Positions 14,401 through 23,500 of a stretch of DNA of 64,000 bases are shown piece by piece. The first letter of the stretch is position 1. The number at the start of each line of letters is the position of its first letter. This stretch comes from Gigantopelta aegis (taxonomy: Eukaryota > Mollusca > Gastropoda > Neomphalida > Peltospiridae). The notes under the pieces were generated by a model. That model was not told where the DNA came from. It ran no database searches and was given only the letters and a program-made list of their open reading frames with translations. Made by a program: the position numbers and the translations under genes. The stretch is from contig NC_054702.1 in assembly GCF_016097555.1 (NCBI RefSeq), positions 80,582,920 through 80,646,919 on the forward strand, in the 5' to 3' direction.

Positions 14401-16455
14401 AGATAAGATGATATGGCATATATTGTTTTTAAACATCTGATTAACAAGAGCTGAAACTCTGCTGCTGAAAATTGATTAGCAACTACTATGTGATGTTTTA
14501 AAATTGTGTAACTATCGTTGAAACTACTGAAAATTGATTAGCAACTACTATGTGATGTTTTAAAATTGTATAACTATCTCATTGAAACTCAACTCAAAAT
14601 TTATTAGCAATTACTATGTGATGTTTTAAAATTGTGTAACTATCTCGTTGAAACTCTACTGAAAATTGATTAGTAACTATTATGTAATGTTTTAAAATTG
14701 TGTAGCTATCTCCGAAACTTACAGTTAATCATCTCTTCACAGTAGTAACAAAATGTTCCCTGTGATATATGTGTATCTAGTACACACCATGCTTTATTGA
14801 TTGGCTAATCATTATTATTTTAATATAAATAAAATATTCTTGGGTAACTATACCTTTTTATCATTAATGTGGATGTTTGTACAGAAAGTTCAAATAATTA
14901 CTGATGAAGTTAAAATGTGTTTTGTTTAATGACACCACTAGAGCACACTGATTTATTGATAATCGGCTTTTAGATGTCAACCATCTGGTCATCAGGGGAC
15001 CAATATATGCTACTTTTTTCATTAGTAGTAAGGGATCTTATATATGCACTTTCTCATAGATAGGACATCACATACCACAACCTTTGATATACCAATCGTC
15101 GGGCACTGGTTGGGGCGGGGGAAAACCTAATCAGAGAATGGATCCACTGGGGGGATCCAATGTTCTACCCACACACCTCAGGCAAGCGCTATATTGACTG
15201 AACTAGATTCAATCCCTATTTACTGATGAGTCATCATTTTGCTTTTGAGTTACTAGTAACTTTAAAACTAAATTCTGATACATGCTTAAAATTAATTTAT
15301 AACTGTTGATATTTCCAGAGTGTTGGAATTCCAGAAGATGCAGATAACGATGAATACGACGGACCGTCTTCAGCTGATATTGAGGTCATCCACGAAAAGA
15401 ATGGACCCAAGCTGCAGAGCATTCTTAAACAGAGGACCCTGTCGGAATCGAGCGATGATTATGGAGAAAATTCTCGACTATCTCCTGAAGATGAACTTTC
15501 ATTGTCTTTAAACGGTCGATTCAGAAAATCTGTTTCATTTAACAACCACATTGATAAGACAACTTACAAACCAACTGCATCGCCCACGAGTATGAAAACA
15601 GCTCTGAAAAGTAAACGCCGACGGGCCCGCAAGAAGGATGAGAAAATCAACAAGAAAGTTGGACGCAGGCGACACAATAGCGGCGGCTCTGAAGGCAGCA
15701 GTGGGGACGACCTCAGCTCCGAACACACAAACTCCGACTCGCAGACGGAAGACAAGAATGGAGAATTTGAGCAGATTGACGAGGAGGCTGTTGATGTCGC
15801 TGCTGAATTGCAGTTGGCGGATGTGTTACCAGGCAAAGATAACCAGGATTTTAGGACTAGTGGTGAAGTTTGTGTCGGAGATAGTAATTTAGTTGATTTG
15901 AAACAGCAGGGAAATGATTTGAAACAACGGAAAAATGATGATAGAGGTGATGAATGTAAAACCATGTTTGCTCCAGATGATAAAATGGCCACTGACAGTG
16001 ATGATGATGATGATGATGTGGGGGGTAGGACTAGTAAGTCGGTGTCTGAAGTGGAACCTAGAACAGATGGTCACATGTATTCTGGTGGTGATAACAAGAA
16101 TTTGGATGGTAAATCTATTAAAACTACATCGGCACCAGTTATAGATGCTCAGATTGTGTCCTCAGAAGATGTATCCCGCCCAGGCTCTTTGAAGCAGCTT
16201 GTGGAAGAGGATGGGTCTTCTTTCATCAGAATCAATGCCAATTACAACAAGCAGACAGACCAGCACAACTGTGATAACATGCAGCCCACTCACAAGCAGA
16301 ATGGTGAAAACAACAACAAAGATCCAGATGATGATAACATTAACTCAGAATTGAGCTGGAAAGAAAGTGAAGTCCCAGGATTTGATAACGAACACAGGAC
16401 TCAGTGTGCATTTAAGTTTTCCAATTCTCTGATATATGACCTGGATATAGACTAG
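77..16455 (+). CDS. DNAAF2: Kintoun, dynein axonemal assembly factor 2 (complete, 3 exons)
   Basis: Kintoun is a cytoplasmic co-chaperone-type factor that works with HSP70/HSP90 to preassemble axonemal dynein arms before they enter cilia. Exons are 77-1726, 14117-14272 and 15319-16455, joined in phase 0 at GT/AG borders, giving 980 residues (the human protein is somewhat over 800). The start at 77 has a strong context (ACACCATGG) and aligns with the family N-terminus (SLEDLDL, then SDPENRRRYE); an ATG at 62 adds five residues and has a weaker context. The PIH1 domain lies at about residues 30-195, including FIHPKPGHVLKT. A CS/p23-like fold is at about 295-363 (IELPLLSS, LPYPV, LIITLPV) and a second beta-rich block at about 438-550. 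The C-terminal third is acidic and disordered, with SILKQRTLSESSDD and KSVSFNNHID motifs typical of the family tail. Recognition is from memory of the family. Confidence 0.95.
2681..3958. mobile_element. Non-coding DNA element with about 180 bp inverted terminal repeats
   Basis: The stretch at 2681-2860 reappears inverted at about 3780-3958. Both arms contain CGCCATTAAGGGAGTGAAA at the outer end, AACATGTGA..GGCATTGCATCTGG inside, and GATAATTCAACCTCATTTAA towards the centre. The middle, about 0.9 kb, is AT-rich and has no meaningful frame. Outer ends do not match further out and no clear target duplication is visible, so the superfamily is unassigned. Arm length suggests a Mutator-like or foldback type. 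Confidence 0.6.
4679..6202. mobile_element. 1.5 kb CAGGG-ended non-autonomous DNA element
   Basis: It begins CAGGGGTGCAGAAA and ends with the exact inverse, TTTCTGCACCCCTG, flanked by the 5 bp direct repeat TGTAC (4674-4678 and 6203-6207). Inside are repeats such as CTAGCCCACCGG and TAGCCCGCCAG, a nested hairpin MITE and simple repeats, with no transposase frame. The CAGGG ends suggest hAT kin, but a hAT target duplication is usually 8 bp, so the assignment is tentative. Confidence 0.55.
5095..5248. mobile_element. Hairpin MITE nested in the 4679-6202 element
   Basis: TAGGATATTAAACTCGTTT at the left is mirrored by AAACGAGC/TTAATATCCTA at the right. Pairing continues inward through CCATTT, ATCATG and the CGAGTGAAAT region, so nearly the whole 154 bp folds back. 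Confidence 0.6.
6550..6829. mobile_element. AGGCCT-ended MITE
   Basis: The left end AGGCCTAAAAA..TGTGTTTCGGG and the right end (read inverted) AGGCCTTAAAA..TGTGTTTCTGG form inverted repeats around about 280 bp of non-coding DNA. A half copy of the left part (AAGGCC, A-run, TATGTTTCCG) sits near 5313, inside the 4679-6202 element. Confidence 0.5.
7018..7237. mobile_element. TTTCTGCCAG MITE, copy 1
   Basis: It begins TTTCTGCCAGA and ends TCTAGCAGAAA. Just inside are GGTATGGCGCTATGG and GGTATGGCACCATAC. It shares the internal string CCAGAAAGAAAATGGGTTA with the copy at 36410-36631. Confidence 0.6.
7937..8131 (-). repeat. SINE-A, partial
   Basis: On the + strand it reads AACGCATTCAACACATTTTA through ATGGCGTCAGACATATGG to GGATAGCACAAACCATGGCC. 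This is the 3' part of the SINE-A element seen whole at 8781-9155. It stops where the 0.65 kb repeat begins. Confidence 0.7.
8128..8780 (+). repeat. 0.65 kb dispersed repeat, copy 1
   Basis: The segment from CACGAAATTCAACTATCTGA to GGGCGTCAAACTTATAAT matches 47510-48154 in the same orientation with few differences, one being a 13 bp tandem duplication around AACAATGAATCCT in this copy. It has no terminal inverted repeats or coding frame that I can see. Its flanks here are a SINE-A fragment on the left and a full SINE-A on the right. Confidence 0.75.
8781..9155 (-). repeat. SINE-A, near full length
   Basis: This is a tRNA-headed retroposon read on the - strand. The head starts ACCGGCCTCGGTGGCGTCAT and carries a B-box-like GGTTCAGATCC. 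The body contains AAGGCCATGGTTTGTGCTAT, and the tail ends GTGCGTCGTTAAATAAAACA. A small internal gap (CATGGG missing before CTACTCTTT, read on +) is visible against other copies. Confidence 0.85.
10205..10286. mobile_element. Truncated copy of the 56431-56587 MITE
   Basis: It shares TTTGCTTTATAA.AGTGTGTAAATATAA and CTTTTTGGCACCTTCCTA.GCCA with the fuller copy. Its left terminus is missing. Confidence 0.5.
10923..11128. mobile_element. CAGGG-family MITE, 206 bp
   Basis: The termini are CAGAGCTAGCTCTGGC and, inverted from the right, CAGGGCTAACACTGGG (12 of 16 match). It is flanked by a 6 bp direct repeat TTTCCC (10917-10922 and 11129-11134). Its inside has CGCCAAATTCGCCAA, also found in the next copy. 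Confidence 0.6.
11656..12005 (+). repeat. SINE-A fragment split by a MITE
   Basis: GCATAAAAGATCCCTTGCC and the following lines are a decayed SINE-A body. They break at GGTCTTTAAC and resume after the insertion at CTTTAACCATTTGTCTGAC. Confidence 0.65.
11756..11970. mobile_element. CAGGG-family MITE, 215 bp, inside a SINE
   Basis: It runs from CAGGGTTTAAGC to the inverse GACTAAACCCTG and is flanked by the 7 bp duplication CTTTAAC (11749-11755 and 11971-11977). The SINE sequence is continuous on either side once the element and one repeat are ignored, so the borders are secure. Confidence 0.75.
13755..14060 (+). repeat. SINE with B-type head and A-type tail
   Basis: The head GGATGTAGCCCAGTGGTAAA and CTGGGATTGATCC (A- and B-box-like) is of type B. 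The tail AAATGTGTTGAGTGTGTCG and TTAAATAAAACATTTCC is of type A. It ends 56 bases before DNAAF2 exon 2. Confidence 0.75.
14117..14272 (+). CDS. DNAAF2: DNAAF2 exon 2
   Basis: This 52-codon exon is bounded by ctacag and gtaaag, with phase 0 on both sides. It encodes EKLFVTEDNLQQQLDAMD, then an acidic helical stretch ending KKLTIQIK. A symmetric exon can be skipped without changing frame. From memory, human DNAAF2 also has three exons and an isoform lacking the middle one. Confidence 0.92.
14463..14722. repeat. Tandem repeat, about 65 bp x 4
   Basis: The unit contains GAAAATTGATTAGCAACTAC, then TATGTGATGTTTTAAAATTG and TGTAACTATCTC.TTGAAACT. The last copy is the most changed. Confidence 0.8.
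14919..15208 (-). repeat. SINE-B-like, decayed
   Basis: The + strand reads TTTAATGACACCACTAGAGC, GTAGTAAGGGATCTTATATA and CACATACCACAACCTTTGAT, the reverse of a SINE-B tail and body. The head (after 15110) is diverged. Confidence 0.65.
15319..16455 (+). CDS. DNAAF2: DNAAF2 exon 3 (C-terminal, with stop)
   Basis: This exon starts after the acceptor atttccag and runs 378 codons to TAG. It holds SILKQRTLSESSDD, RKSVSFNNHID, a basic cluster KSKRRRARKKDEKINKK that looks like a nuclear-localisation or nucleic-acid-binding patch, serine/acidic low-complexity stretches, and an aspartate run. The end is SLIYDLDID. The large open antisense frames over this exon are composition shadows. Confidence 0.93.
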   Translation, partial: SVGIPEDADNDEYDGPSSADIEVIHEKNGPKLQSILKQRTLSESSDDYGENSRLSPEDELSLSLNGRFRKSVSFNNHIDKTTYKPTASPTSMKTALKSKRRRARKKDEKINKKVGRRRHNSGGSEGSSGDDLSSEHTNSDSQTEDKNGEFEQIDEEAVDVAAELQLADVLPGKDNQDFRTSGEVCVGDSNLVDLKQQGNDLKQRKNDDRGDECKTMFAPDDKMATDSDDDDDDVGGRTSKSVSEVEPRTDGHMYSGGDNKNLDGKSIKTTSAPVIDAQIVSSEDVSRPGSLKQLVEEDGSSFIRINANYNKQTDQHNCDNMQPTHKQNGENNNKDPDDDNINSELSWKESEVPGFDNEHRTQCAFKFSNSLIYDLDID

Positions 16456-16911
16456 GATGTATGGGTGTGATATGAGGTTTGATGATTGCTGAATATACAC
16501 TTTGATTGTACAGCAGTTGCAATTCATTCTTTATTCAGATATCATATGTTGGCAATATTTTGTAAAATATTTGCATGGCTTTAAGGTGCTGTCTCAAAGT
16601 TAGTGTTTAGCTATTTTTATATTATTTCTGATAAATAACTACAAATTAATAAATCCCATGCTTGTATAGATGACTCCGAAATATCAAAATTTTAAGCAGT
16701 CTCATCCAGTACAACTAGGTAACCTAAGGTTCCTGTCTTATCAAATCTCATGAAATAGGAAAATCCACAAAATGTACCTAGCCAGCTGTCGGGTAGGTAG
16801 ACCCATCGGAGACGGATGATTTGCAATAAGATGTGTGGGTAACATTACAGAATTTAACTTCAACTTAACACTCCCAATTCCATTGATCATCCTTAAAAGT
16901 TCCCAAATAAA
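16456..16911 (+). other. Likely DNAAF2 3' UTR start with poly(A) signals
   Basis: AATAAA hexamers lie at 16648-16653 and 16906-16911, the second followed by a T-rich stretch. Either could end the transcript. This is inference from hexamers only. Confidence 0.4.
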
Positions 16912-17258
16912 AATGTTTTTGTTTTTTTCTACTAGTAAATTAAATGATTTGGTTGTATTTTTTTATGGGAATATTGTTGAAGATATGTCTATATATATTT
17001 GAAAGCAAAAGTTAATAATTTTGGCAGTAAGCTGCCATTATGCAACTTTGAGATATCACCTTAAAGCAATGGTACCTAGTACTGTTTATTTATGTGTTGA
17101 GGCAATTGTTAAGGACTGTTCACAGTTATGAACATTTTCACAAGCATGCAAACTATATGCTAGGATGGAATGACAGTGTGTGCTTTTAAAATGAAGAATG
17201 TTGATGAGTATATTTCTTACAAATCAACATTTTTTATTTACACTTCTATTAGGGAGTA

Positions 17259-17287
<29 letters not shown>
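17259..17287. repeat. Poly(C) run, 29 bases
   Basis: One of twelve poly(G)/poly(C) runs of at least 16 bases in the window. Open frames reading proline runs here are artefacts. Confidence 0.95.
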
Positions 17288-17289
<2 letters not shown>

Positions 17290-17899
17290 AAAAAAGAAGA
17301 AGAAAAGACCCCCAACAAACAACCCAAACAAAACAAAACAAAACAAGTATGGTTTCTGTGCTCATGAAAATGTTTGTCATTGTGATTAGCCTTGTCTTAG
17401 TTCATAGCTTATAATTCAGTAAATTTCTAAATTTAATGGATTGTTCCTTTTTTTTCTTTTTCTTTTTTTAAAGAACACTTGACTGGAGACTTGTTAAACT
17501 GTCTACATATCAACTTGACAATGTGCAGGTGCTTTTTTTTCTTCTTCTTTTTTCTTTTGAGGCAGAGTTCATTTTATTTCTTCATCAATGTCTAAGTGAA
17601 AGTTGAGTCCTAGACGTGGTCCTACTGACAACCCAGTACATATCTTCATATTAAACCACTGTTGATAAAACAAATAAAAACAGTATGATAATATAAAATG
17701 ATTAAAAGTTGATAAGACTTTTCCATATCCCATGTCTAAAATCATTGCTCAAGTTGCAGGCATGCTTTGTCCTTTTGGTTACAAATCTTAATGTGCAAAC
17801 CACTTCGAACCAAAACAAGTAGTAGACCACATACTTGTAGGCGCCAATAACATATTTAATACTGTTTCATAAAATTATTTAAGCTACTTGACTGAGAAC

Positions 17900-18281
17900 T
17901 ATTGCTTGAGTTTAGCAGATAAATAGACTGCTTCTTTGAAAGTTGACAGTGGATTACTTAGCCCTGTAATTAATATAATACCAGTTTAGTAGATAAATGG
18001 ACTGTGTTGACGGATTACAAATCTAAAACTATTGCTTGAGTTTAGCAGATAAATAGACTGCTTCTTTGAAAGTTGACAGTGGATTACAGACCTGTCTAAA
18101 ATCCACTTAGCCCTGTAATTAACATAATAGAAGTTCAGTAGATAAATGGACTGTTTTCGTGAGAGTTGACAGTGGATTATAGATCTAGAACCCAACAATT
18201 AATATAATCTATTATTATTATATTAGTTTAGTAGATAAATGGACTTGTTTCCTTTAGAGTTGACTGGATTACAGATCTAAA
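17900..18281. repeat. Irregular tandem repeat, about 5 units
   Basis: GTTTAG.AGATAAAT.GACTG followed by GAGTTGACAGTGGATTAC and AGATCTAAAA recurs about five times with unit lengths of roughly 60-95 bp. Two units also share ACTTAGCCCTGTAATTAA. Confidence 0.75.
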
Positions 18282-19111
18282 ATCCATATAATCCTGGTTG
18301 TCCAGTTAATTTAAACCAGTTGTTTCAGTACCACAAAGTGGTCTTAATTAAACCATATATGTACATCAGCTGTTATTCAGTTGTATTTGAGTTAGTATTC
18401 CATGTAACCAGACATCATGGTATATATTGCTGACTCTACAAATTATATTAATTTGTAGCAATTACTTGTGTGTGTGGTGTGACAGTGTTTGTTGATGCAT
18501 TTTGAATTTTGGCTCTCCTTTGTCATGTGATGGTTGTACAGTCAGTGATAACTGTTGTTTGTGAAATGATATAGTAGAGGTGTAAACATGAATTGGACAA
18601 AGGGACAAAACAAATAGATAATGCATTTCAAGTATTGATTTTGCTATTACCTATATCCAGGATGGGTTAAGATATTTGATTGTACAAGTATGCTGTGTGA
18701 CAATCTGCTTGACTATGCCTCATTTTCTATTTCTGACGGCTAATAAAGAAAATAAAACATAATTGTGAATCCCAGTCATTTATGGCCACTGCAAAAGCTG
18801 TTTTTGAACACATTGTGATGACAGTACCAGTTACATGTATTTTTCAGCACAGACACTTGATGTCATAATAAGAAAGCATGTCTATAATACACAGTAGTAT
18901 ACTAGTACTAGACGTATGTGTAGTATGTTTAAGGTTGCACCAAGGTTAAGGCTCCCCTGAAAACCAATGAAATGTTATATTTCAATAACATTAAAATCAC
19001 ATGCCTTTCTTATTATCCACAACTCTTACATCAGCTGTTAACAATATTTCTGTGTTAAAAAGACCTTGCAGTGTTCAGAACAGAGAAAAAACTTAAGAGA
19101 TCTAAAGCCAT

Positions 19112-19216
19112 GGGCTCCGTTCCACAAACCGATCTTAGGTTAAGATCACCTTAAGTACATACGGTAGTTGTGCAGTTAGTGATCTTAGCACTAAGATTGC
19201 TTCATGGAGCGGGGCC
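19112..19216. mobile_element. Palindromic MITE
   Basis: GGGCTCCGTTCCACAAACCG at the left pairs with the inverse of TTCATGGAGCGGGGCC at the right. CGATCTTAGGTTAAGATC and TGATCTTAGCACTAAGAT form inner hairpins. Confidence 0.6.
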
Positions 19217-19230
19217 AAGATATATATATA

Positions 19231-20077
19231 TACTGGCAGAAAAAAGTTACTGTGCACCAAATAATTGCATATAGAATATAATTTACTTGAAATCTGGTCA
19301 TAAAAATTTCAGTAAATGAATGTGTAACCACTCCCGTTGATATTCCTGCGGTGTCCTGTCAATTGCACGAACTATTCATACTTTGTGATCACACGTTGCA
19401 TTACTAGCATTCTTGGTCACGTGTTCCTGTTTGATGTCATTTTTCTTATCATTGGACTTTAAAACTATTGTATGGATTCTCATGACTCAGAAAAATATTT
19501 TTGTTGGTATCTGATCGTCGTCAGTGTGATGCCACGCCTCCCAGAAAATGGACTCCTTCGAACGATGGGTATGATTGAGGTTAGAATGGCACAAACGCCG
19601 TTGCTAGTAACTTTGGTATTCTTGCTGTTCATCAGAACACTATGCAATATCTGTGGAGATGTTCTCGACAGTTATGGGGTACTAGGGATCTTTCATGTTT
19701 AGGTAGTCGACACGTGACACCACGTCAGCAAATCATCAGTATTAAGCGGGTACACATGTGGAATCATTTTGAAATGAAAGGTTTAACATCCTAATGCATC
19801 TCTGAGTTAAGGCCAATCATTGGAAGAACTGAACGCAACCGATTAGGTGATAACAAAGTACGACCATGGCCATACATCAGTATGTTGTTCTGTTACATCG
19901 TCACCAACGGCTCACCAAACATTGTGTAAACAGTACTTCAGGTTCAGAAGGCAGGAGAGGATCACCGTACTTTTAACAGATAAATAGTACATCTATGTAA
20001 ATTACAATATTTTCAAATTTTAAAAATATAAGTCTTACTGAAATTTAATGATGCACAGGAACTTTTTTCCATGAGTA
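19231..20077 (+). mobile_element. Tc1-like transposon, internally deleted and decayed
   Basis: The left end TACTGGCAGAAAAAAGTTAC next to a TA run is matched inversely at 20050-20077 (TACTCATGGAAAAAAGTTCC read from the right). A frame from ATG 19529 gives VSVMPRLPENGLLRTMGMIE, typical of the Tc1 paired-type N-terminus. Later lines give pieces like RQQIISIKRVHMWNHFE, ELRPIIG and GRTERNRL in other frames. At about 0.85 kb it is half the usual 1.6 kb, and the catalytic DDE part is missing. It is an old non-functional copy. Identification rests on recalled family motifs. Confidence 0.7.
19529..19702 (+). pseudogene. Tc1-like transposase N-terminal remnant
   Basis: This is the still-open part of the remnant transposase within the 19231-20077 element, starting MPRLPENGLLRTMGM and ending at a premature stop after GILGIFHV-like sequence (GVLGIFHV). 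Homologous pieces continue for about 250 bases with frame changes. It represents the DNA-binding half only. Confidence 0.6.
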
Positions 20078-20247
20078 TATATGAAGTTATTGATGATGCA
20101 TGCTAGACCAAGTTAGTGATAGTAAGCAATGTGGTAGTATTCGTAAAAGGTCATAGATAATTACATTTGTAGTCTACACCACATCATAATCATATCATCA
20201 GGTGCCTGTGCTTTCAGTAATTGAAGTAATAAAAATCAGTCATATAT

Positions 20248-20595
20248 CAGGGTTCGAACTTAACGATGGCACCCACGGCAATTGCCGTTGTTGAGATATA
20301 AATTGCTGTAGGTAGAGAGCATTACTGAAGGCACTTTTGTGCCGTCGGTAAAACTCCTCAATAATGGCAAAATATATACACCTGGTGTACATAATCATCC
20401 AATATTTAACATTTTCACTTGAAATATGTCTACATAAAGCAAAATAACCTTTTGTTCATATTTATGTTCTGTAAATGTCATTTTAAAAAACAATTTGCTA
20501 TAGGCAGGCTCAAAATTGCTATCAGTGGGTTGTTTCACCCATGGCAATTCTTATAAAAATTGCCGTGGGAGACAAATTCTTAAGTTCGAGCCCTG
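20248..20595. mobile_element. CAGGG-family element, 348 bp
   Basis: The ends CAGGGTTCGAACTTAA and, inverted, CAGGGCTCGAACTTAAG are flanked by TATAT on both sides (a possible 5 bp duplication in AT-rich DNA). Inside, CGGCAATTGCCG near the left and AATTGCCGTGGG near the right form a second inverted pair. Confidence 0.65.
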
Positions 20596-23500
20596 TATAT
20601 GTGTCATGTAATTCATGTTGATATTGTTAGTGTGACTACTGACTGTTACATCAGTTTGTAAATATGTTGGTAGCCGATAAAAAATGAGGAAATCCCATGG
20701 ATACACAAATATGATTGTTATATATTTTGTGATCAAGTTTTTTGTTGGTTTAGGTTTTCGTATTCTGAATTAGGTTGACATGTTTTTGTGGTTTTATTGG
20801 AATTACATTTTGGAGGTATTAGAATGGTGGATTCATAAGTTGGTGCGTTTCAAAATTTACAAGAATGGCAAAAATGTAGCAACGCAAATATGTTTAGTCA
20901 TGTTACCATATACATCTGGCTATATGCAAAGAAAAATTGTTGTGCAACAGTAATTTACGTAAGTTAGGCCAAACAAAATAAATTTCTGGTCTTTGGTTAG
21001 CATGCACGTCGATTTCGATCCTCACACTTCAACTTTTTTTCTTATTTTTCCCCAGTGTATGATGTCGATTTTTGTTGACTTTTCTTGCTATGGAGTAAAA
21101 CTGCATTTGGAGCCAAAATGCCATTGCGCATAAACTAGGATGTGCATTCTGATTCCAATTTAAATCTGCATCAATTGTGGAATTTTGGTCTTATCAGAGA
21201 CCAACTTTTTAAAAACTTTTTTTTGTTGTCTTACATGCATTGTAGTCATATATATATTATATTGGAATATCTAAACAAGAAGCAGATGCTACATGTTGGA
21301 AGTAAATACATATATTTACAAAAACAATTTCTCAATGAAATTGTAAGAAATATGTTTGATAAATTCTTTGGGTGTTTTTTTTTGACATTTTATTTTGGTG
21401 AAACCATAAGAGGGTTGCAGTTTATTTTTATGTTCAGCTGCTGCTTTTTCTTTTATTGAGGGGTGTGGTTTATTAAAATGCCTAGACTTCTGTGGGCATT
21501 TTGGCTTTTACGTAGCTGATCATCAGAAATCTAAGCAGTTCTGTGCATTAATTATCTTTATACGGGAAGATATGGAGCAAATTTCAGAAAACATTAGTTT
21601 ACATTTGCAACTAGCATTTATATCTGCTGTACGTGTTTGGCATCTATTTCACGCAAAGCGTCACGTCATTATGGAAGATGGTGCATTGTAAAGATGAAGA
21701 AAATATGTATACTTCAAACTCTTGGTTCTGATATGAACTGTGGTTTAGTTGTAGATTTACATTTATGTGCAAAACCAGATTCGTTGTGTTTTGTTAAATA
21801 AGTCTTTGAATTTTAATTTTAAATGCAGCTGTGAAATAACTTCATAAGTAATAGTTTAGTACAAAAAGCTTTAAAAGATTGAGTCTGTAGAGCTCCCTAA
21901 GGCTGTATTTTTATGTCAGGATTTTATGGAGTTCCTCATTATCTCTTCACATAGTGTTTAATTTTAAAAGTAAAATTGAAACTAAAGTTATCATTCATGC
22001 AGCTTAAAGATCTTCATTATGATTTAAGGAGATATTTTTGTGTAGAGGGACAGTCCAAAACAAGTACAAGATTGGACCATAACAGAGCTGTTATAAAAGC
22101 AAATTGATGGACTAATCAGAGTAACATTACTGATAAAAACAATAGTGTGCAGAATTGGTCTTGAGTTCATTTACCTGCCGTTCATTAATGACCATTCAGT
22201 TTATTACATACAGTATATTGGTAGCTATCACAGAAACATTGTTATTACTATTATTGAGTTGAAGTACAATCAGTTCTGTTCAGTGTGTTGTATTTGTTTC
22301 AGATGTTAGTATGAGATGGACGATGATCCAGTATGCATTGAAAGGGTTAATGAAACTGAAATAAAATTTAGAAGTTTTCATGAGTTAGTTCGCTTTCTGT
22401 TTTGTTATTTTGATAAGGAAAGCAATTTTAGTAGGTGGCTATTATCAGTATTATAACTTCTTATAGTGTCTTTCAGATTGTCCATATTGGATGTGGTATT
22501 TCTTATCTAGATATATTTCAGGCATTTTCATGAATTGTAATGAACACCAAATGGTTTGATGTAATTTTACTTCAGATTTTAGTCTGAATACTTGCACACA
22601 CACACACACACACACAAACACACACAACTGAACAGAATATATTGTTAGGATAGCCGAAATTTGTAGATGGGGAGTTTGTAAGAAATGTGGCCAGAAAGGA
22701 GACGTAAAAAAAAACAACTTCTTAAAAACACATGTACATGGTCAGTAAACACCAATTGGATAAAGCCAGTATTAATGCTATTCTAGAGAAGGAATGCGAG
22801 ATTAGATTGTGTTGTCTTTAACTTTGTCTATTTTTTATTTCATGACCAGCCTCACTAACTAATCCCGTGTGTACATTGTGTACACATATATAGCTGCACT
22901 GATTGTTGATGTACAGAAACATGGGGAATTGTTGAACTTTCAGTTGCAAATACATGTACATGTAGCTGTTTACAAAGTTACAATATTGTTTCTAGTTCAG
23001 TTTAGTGTTATACATTATTCAATACATTGTTCACATGAAACGTATCGAAAACTGACATATTTTACAAACCAATGCTTTCATTTTCCTAAACCTGATTTTT
23101 TGTAAAAACGTTTTTGATAATCAAAAAATAATGACACGACGTAACTCTTAATGATTTTATTTGAAGTATACAAGATGGTTTTTACATCATTTATGTTTTG
23201 CACATAGCAAGTGTAAAACAACTAATTGTGTGTACATAGTACTAAAGGTATAAATTATTAGTGGCTTAGGATATCCAAAATGTTCAATAACCTGAACCTT
23301 TGGCGCAGTACAACTATAGTCCGTCCCACAGGGAATGCCTTTTTTCATACTAAGGAATTTACTACAAGTTATTTCAGAGCCTATTGTTTTCTAAATTATA
23401 CACAAAAATAGTATATTTTAGTTATTTCCAAAGCACTTTTCTTTTTATTAAACTGAAATTGTTTACAAAAAACAAAACAAACAAAAAAACAAAAACATTT

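Larger units (their letters stand above)
14273..15318 (+). other. DNAAF2 intron 2
   Basis: This 1.05 kb intron contains a four-unit tandem repeat (14463-14722) and a decayed minus-strand SINE-B (14919-15208). No exon is seen. Confidence 0.85.

Noticed and set aside
15564-15992. Long antisense frame over DNAAF2 exon 3
   Set aside because: It is a shadow of the coding strand's codon composition, with no start context or family motif.
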